This document shows positions 61,185-64,000 of a stretch of DNA of 64,000 nt, piece by piece. This stretch comes from Pseudomonadota bacterium. Its GTDB lineage: Bacteria > Pseudomonadota > Gammaproteobacteria > Steroidobacterales > Steroidobacteraceae. Position numbers and translations under genes: made by a program. Numbering within the stretch: position 1 is the stretch's first letter; each line of letters starts with the position of its first letter. Location: the NCBI GenBank assembly GCA_018240525.1, contig JAFEFN010000012.1, positions 38,486 to 102,485 of the forward strand, read 5' to 3'. The notes beneath the pieces were generated by a model. That model did no database searches and was not told where the DNA came from. It saw only the letters and a list, made by a program, of their open reading frames with translations.

Positions 61185-61216
61185 TATACTGCGGCCAACG
61201 CCCGTTTTTTTCGGGC
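61185..61216 (+). promoter_or_regulatory. TATACT element and GCCCG-T7-CGGGC hairpin ahead of aroB
   Basis: TATACT (61185-61190) is a near-perfect -10 but has no good -35 at 16-18 bases. It is followed by GCCCG (61200-61204), a loop of seven T, and CGGGC (61212-61216). The hairpin would lie at the start of an aroB transcript. It might be a leader structure or chance; the T run is in the loop, so it is not a standard terminator. Confidence 0.35.
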
Positions 61217-61231
61217 AGCGCCTCCTTGCCA

Positions 61232-62317
61232 GTGCACACCCTGAACGTCGACCTCGGCAGTCGTTCCTACCCGATCCTCATCGGCGCCGGCCTGCTCGGC
61301 CGCGCCGGCAGCTTCGACCAACTCGCCGCCCGGAACGTGCTCGCGGTCAGCAACAGCACCGTGGCACCGCTGTACATGGCGCAGCTGCGCAGCAGCCTCG
61401 CGCCGCGCCGCGTGGTCGAGGTGATCCTGCCCGACGGTGAGGCCCACAAGACACTGGGCAACATGGCACGGGTGCTCGATGTGCTGGTCGCTAACCGCTT
61501 CGCGCGCGACTGCGCGGTGCTGGCCCTGGGGGGCGGCGTGGTCGGCGACCTCGCCGGCTTTGCCGCCGCCTGCTACCAGCGCGGGGTGGATTTCGTGCAG
61601 GTGCCGACCACCCTCCTGGCGCAGGTCGACTCGGCGGTGGGCGGCAAGACCGGCGTCAACCACGTCGGCGGCAAGAATCTGATCGGTGCGTTCCACCAGC
61701 CGCAGCTGGTGGTGGCCGACACCGCCACCCTGCAGAGCCTGCCGGCGCGCGAGCTGCGGGCCGGACTCGCCGAGGTCATCAAGTACGCGCTCATCTGCGA
61801 TGCGCCGTTGATGGCATGGCTGGAGCAGCACCTGGGCGCGCTGCTGGGCCGCGATCCGGCCGCGCTTGCGCACGTGATACTGCGCTCCTGCCAGATCAAG
61901 GCCGATGTCGTCGGCCGCGACGAGCGCGAGCAGGGCGAGCGCGCGCTGCTGAACCTCGGACACACCTTCGGCCATGCGGTCGAAGCGGCCACCGGCTACA
62001 GAGAGTGGCTGCACGGGGAGGCGGTCGGTGCGGGCCTGGCCATGGCGGCGACCATGTCCTGCGAGTGCCGCCTGCTCGAGGCGAGCGATGCGGAGCGCGT
62101 GCGGCGCCTGGTGGAGCTCGCCGGGCTGCCCACGCAGGTGCCCGGCGTGACGCCGCAGGACATGCTCAGCCATATGCGCATCGACAAGAAGGTTCTGGGC
62201 GGGCGCCTGCGCCTGGTATTGCTGCGCCGCCTCGGCGCGGCCTTCGTCACCGCGGACTACGCGCCCGAGGCGCTCATGCGCACGCTGGCGCAGCACTGCG
62301 GGGCGGGTGCGCCGTGA
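61232..62317 (+). CDS. aroB: 3-dehydroquinate synthase
   Basis: NAD- and metal-dependent cyclase making 3-dehydroquinate from DAHP, the second step of the shikimate pathway. In 361 residues it shows VHTLNVDLGSRSYPILIGAG at the N-terminus and LPDGEAHKT. VLALGGGVVGDLAGFAAACY, FVQVPTTLLAQVDSAVGGKTGVN and KNLIGAFHQPQLVVADT follow. LNLGHTFGHAVE carries the metal His, and HGEAVGAGLA the next. The GTG at 61232 gives the family start; a TTG two codons upstream (61226) is the alternative. Its end overlaps dgt by four bases (GTGA). Confidence 0.96.
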   Translation: MHTLNVDLGSRSYPILIGAGLLGRAGSFDQLAARNVLAVSNSTVAPLYMAQLRSSLAPRRVVEVILPDGEAHKTLGNMARVLDVLVANRFARDCAVLALGGGVVGDLAGFAAACYQRGVDFVQVPTTLLAQVDSAVGGKTGVNHVGGKNLIGAFHQPQLVVADTATLQSLPARELRAGLAEVIKYALICDAPLMAWLEQHLGALLGRDPAALAHVILRSCQIKADVVGRDEREQGERALLNLGHTFGHAVEAATGYREWLHGEAVGAGLAMAATMSCECRLLEASDAERVRRLVELAGLPTQVPGVTPQDMLSHMRIDKKVLGGRLRLVLLRRLGAAFVTADYAPEALMRTLAQHCGAGAP

Positions 62318-63483
62318 GCGCCGCTCCCGCCGGCGCGGTGCTGGCCCCCTATGCAGCCCACGACGAGCAGTCGCGCGGCCGGCGCTTCCCGGAAAGCAGG
62401 CCCGAGTTCCGCGGCGAATACCAGCGCGACCGCGATCGCATCATCCATTCCAACGCCTTCCGCCGCCTGGTCTACAAGACGCAGGTGTTCGTGAACCACG
62501 AGGGCGATCTGTACCGCACGCGGGTCACCCACTCGATCGAGGTGGCGCAGATTGCCCGCTCGGTCGCGCTGGCCCTGCACCTGAACGAGGCCCTGACCGA
62601 GGCGATCTCGCTGGCCCATGACCTGGGCCACACGCCCTTCGGCCATGCCGGCCAGGACGCCCTGAACGAGTGCATGCGCGACTATGGTGGCTTCGAGCAC
62701 AACATGCAGTCACTGCGGGTCGTCGACGAACTGGAGGAGCATTACGCCCAGTTCCGCGGGCTCAACCTCACCTTCGAGTGCCGCGAGGGGATCCTCAAGC
62801 ACGCCTCGGTGCGCAACGCGCGCGAGCTCGGCGAGCTCGGCGAGCGCTTCCTGAATCGCCACCAGCCGGGACTCGAGGCCCAGATCGCAAACCTCGCCGA
62901 CGAGATCGCCTACAACAACCATGACGTGGACGACGGCATCCGCGCGCAGCTGATCGACCTGCCGGCACTGAGGCAGGTGCGCATGTTCCGTCGCCAGCAC
63001 GACGAGGTAATCCGGCAGTATCCGGACGTCGGGGAACGGCGCACGGTGCACGAGACCATCCGGCGCATGATCAACTACATCGTCGTCGACTTTATCCACA
63101 CGACCCAGCAGCAGCTCGATGGGCTCAAGCCGCGCTCGATCGACGAAGTGCGCGCCCACGCCAAGCCTCTGGCCGTGCTGAGCGAGGCCTGCTCCGAGGA
63201 GCATCTGGAGCTAAAGCTGTTTCTGCGCGAGCACGTGTACCGGCACTACAAGGTGCTGCGGATGACCTCCAAGGCACGCCGGGTGCTGCAGCAGCTGTTC
63301 GAGGCCTTCTTCAAGGATGTCAGCCTGATGCCGACGGAGCACCGCGATCGTGCACTTGCGGCGGAGAAGGCCGGCGGCGTCGCCGGGAAGGCGCGCGCGG
63401 TGGCGGATTACATCGCCGGAATGACCGATCGTTACGCGATTCTGGAGCACCGGCGGCTCTTCGACCCTGGCGAGCGCACGTAG
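62314..63483 (+). CDS. dgt: Deoxyguanosinetriphosphate triphosphohydrolase-like protein
   Basis: HD-domain dNTP triphosphohydrolase, 389 residues, of the Dgt type 2 (dNTPase-like) group rather than the longer E. coli Dgt. HD metal ligands are in TRVTHSIEVAQIARSVAL (first His), and SLAHDLGHTPFGHAGQDAL (HD pair and further His). IANLADEIAYNNHDVDDG supplies the last Asp. The N-terminal RRFPESRPEFRGEYQRDRDR and NAFRRLVYKTQVFVN are family-typical. The GTG at 62314 overlaps the aroB stop. A clear terminator follows at 63532. Confidence 0.93.
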   Translation: MSAAPAGAVLAPYAAHDEQSRGRRFPESRPEFRGEYQRDRDRIIHSNAFRRLVYKTQVFVNHEGDLYRTRVTHSIEVAQIARSVALALHLNEALTEAISLAHDLGHTPFGHAGQDALNECMRDYGGFEHNMQSLRVVDELEEHYAQFRGLNLTFECREGILKHASVRNARELGELGERFLNRHQPGLEAQIANLADEIAYNNHDVDDGIRAQLIDLPALRQVRMFRRQHDEVIRQYPDVGERRTVHETIRRMINYIVVDFIHTTQQQLDGLKPRSIDEVRAHAKPLAVLSEACSEEHLELKLFLREHVYRHYKVLRMTSKARRVLQQLFEAFFKDVSLMPTEHRDRALAAEKAGGVAGKARAVADYIAGMTDRYAILEHRRLFDPGERT

Positions 63484-63531
63484 CGTTCCGACCCGGGCAA
63501 GGACGCCCTTCACACTTCTTCTAACGCCCCG

Positions 63532-63552
63532 GGGGCCGTTCGGCCCCTTTTT
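63532..63552 (+). terminator. Rho-independent terminator after dgt
   Basis: GGGGCC (63532-63537), loop GTTC, GGCCCC (63542-63547) and then TTTTT (63548-63552). Stem, loop and T-run are all standard. It closes the pil-aro-dgt rightward block. Confidence 0.85.
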
Positions 63553-63653
63553 GCAGCCCGTCGCATCTGGATCAGGCGCACACAACCCCTTGCTTTGACT
63601 GATGTTTTGCCATTGTACGGGTGTTCAACGACCCCGCGGCCATACATCGTTAA

Positions 63654-63689
63654 TTGACATAAGTCACTGAAGTCCCTAGAGTTATGTCA
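63654..63689 (+). promoter_or_regulatory. Promoter inside an inverted repeat, ahead of the DUF6502-type gene
   Basis: TTGACA (63654-63659), 17 bases and TAGAGT (63677-63682) make a good sigma-70 promoter. TGACATAA (63655-63662) and TTATGTCA (63682-63689) are perfect eight-base inverted arms placed on the -35 and just past the -10. This is a layout typical of a repressor operator, possibly for the gene's own product. Confidence 0.6.
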
Positions 63690-63708
63690 CAACAATAGCG
63701 TTCTGACG

Positions 63709-64000
63709 ATGAACAAATCCGCCCGCGAAAAAGAAGCGGTTCTGAACGTGTTCGCAGCATTGGTGCGTCCGCTTACCCGCGTCGCTTTTGAGTATGGAAT
63801 CTCCGCTAGCGAGATCGCCGGTGCCGTGCGTCGCACTTATATCCAGTCGCTCGAAGAGCGACTCATGGGCCAGAACAGGGTAACGACGGACGCTCGTATC
63901 GCGGCCGTCGCGGGGCTCACGAAGTCGGACGTGTCCGCGTTGCGCGAAGCAACACGGGCGGGAGCTCCTCACAGCCTGCGCGCCACTGTAAGTCTTGACC
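63709..64000 (+). CDS. DUF6502-type HTH protein, N-terminal part (cut by window edge)
   Basis: The first 97 residues are visible and run to the window end without a stop. They begin MNKSAREKEAVLNVFAALVR. A basic-helical region continues with PLTRVAFEYGISASEIAGAVRRTYIQSLEERL, outlined here. Then TDARIAAVAGLTKSDVSALREA looks like a winged-helix or HTH recognition region, with the AAVAGLTKSDVSAL pattern of a helix-turn-helix. This resembles DUF6502 family proteins, which are thought to bind DNA. Function is unknown. It starts at an ATG about 20 bases after the inverted-repeat promoter, so autoregulation is possible. Confidence 0.75.
   Translation, partial: MNKSAREKEAVLNVFAALVRPLTRVAFEYGISASEIAGAVRRTYIQSLEERLMGQNRVTTDARIAAVAGLTKSDVSALREATRAGAPHSLRATVSLD

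Noticed and set aside
61185..61190. TATACT as a proven aroB promoter
   Set aside because: No acceptable -35 hexamer at 16-18 bases; left as a low-confidence element.

Overview
The window is a 64 kb stretch of high-GC bacterial chromosome with about 62 protein genes, no rRNA or tRNA gene that I can see, and no sign of insertion sequences, prophage or CRISPR. Gene families and gene order point to a gammaproteobacterium. The evidence is a Pseudomonas-like aa3 oxidase cluster, a bioBFHCD operon, gmk/rpoZ/spoT/recG, and ponA divergent from pilMNOPQ-aroK-aroB. The TonB receptor, TPR-sulfotransferase, Tat-exported S9 peptidase and GH92 mannosidase fit a Xanthomonadales, Nevskiales or Steroidobacterales-like aerobe. 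That placement is inference.

Layout. 1-3.8 kb: trkA (cut by the window edge), uvrD and an AI-2E family permease. 3.9-10.6 kb: a TonB-dependent receptor and a TPR-sulfotransferase, divergent from an S9 peptidase. 10.6-14.1 kb: NTF2-like lipoprotein, gloB, an unknown protein, an FkbM methyltransferase and a pirin. 14.1-22.5 kb: a complete aa3 cytochrome c oxidase cluster (coxBAC, ctaG, SURF1, a Sco-like protein, ctaA, ctaB). 22.5-28.2 kb: the tightly overlapped biotin operon, preceded by ubiA. 28.2-32.7 kb: a sugar transporter divergent from a GH92 alpha-mannosidase, and an unknown lipoprotein. 32.8-41.9 kb: recG, ridA, spoT, rpoZ, a CPA2 antiporter, gmk, rdgB, rph and a PP2C phosphatase, with yicC divergent. 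43-45.3 kb: a four-lipoprotein module (CsgG-like, PEGA-like, DUF4810, GNA1162/DUF799). 45.8-50.8 kb: RibD-like reductase, epoxide hydrolase, hemW, rpmE and gltA. 50.9-54.9 kb: two poorly known genes and penicillin-binding protein 1A. 55.4-63.5 kb: pilMNOPQ, aroK, aroB and dgt. The window ends inside a DUF6502-type gene.

Three things stand out. First, the 461 bp between ponA and pilM contains a very clear cyclic-di-GMP-I (GEMM) riboswitch aptamer on the + strand, with a well-placed promoter in front. This suggests that the type IV pilus alignment/secretin operon responds to c-di-GMP at the RNA level. Second, the 353 bp between hemW and rpmE has three closely spaced DnaA boxes beside an AT-rich tract. 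Gene orientation switches from mostly leftward to mostly rightward close by, so this is a candidate replication origin or DnaA-titration/control site. Third, the CsgG/PEGA/DUF4810/GNA1162 lipoprotein module is a compact cell-envelope system of unknown function.

Most of the rest is housekeeping. Many start codons are GTG or TTG, and stop/start overlaps (ATGA, GTGA) are frequent. Several starts below were therefore chosen from overlaps and ribosome-binding sites rather than from the longest open frame.
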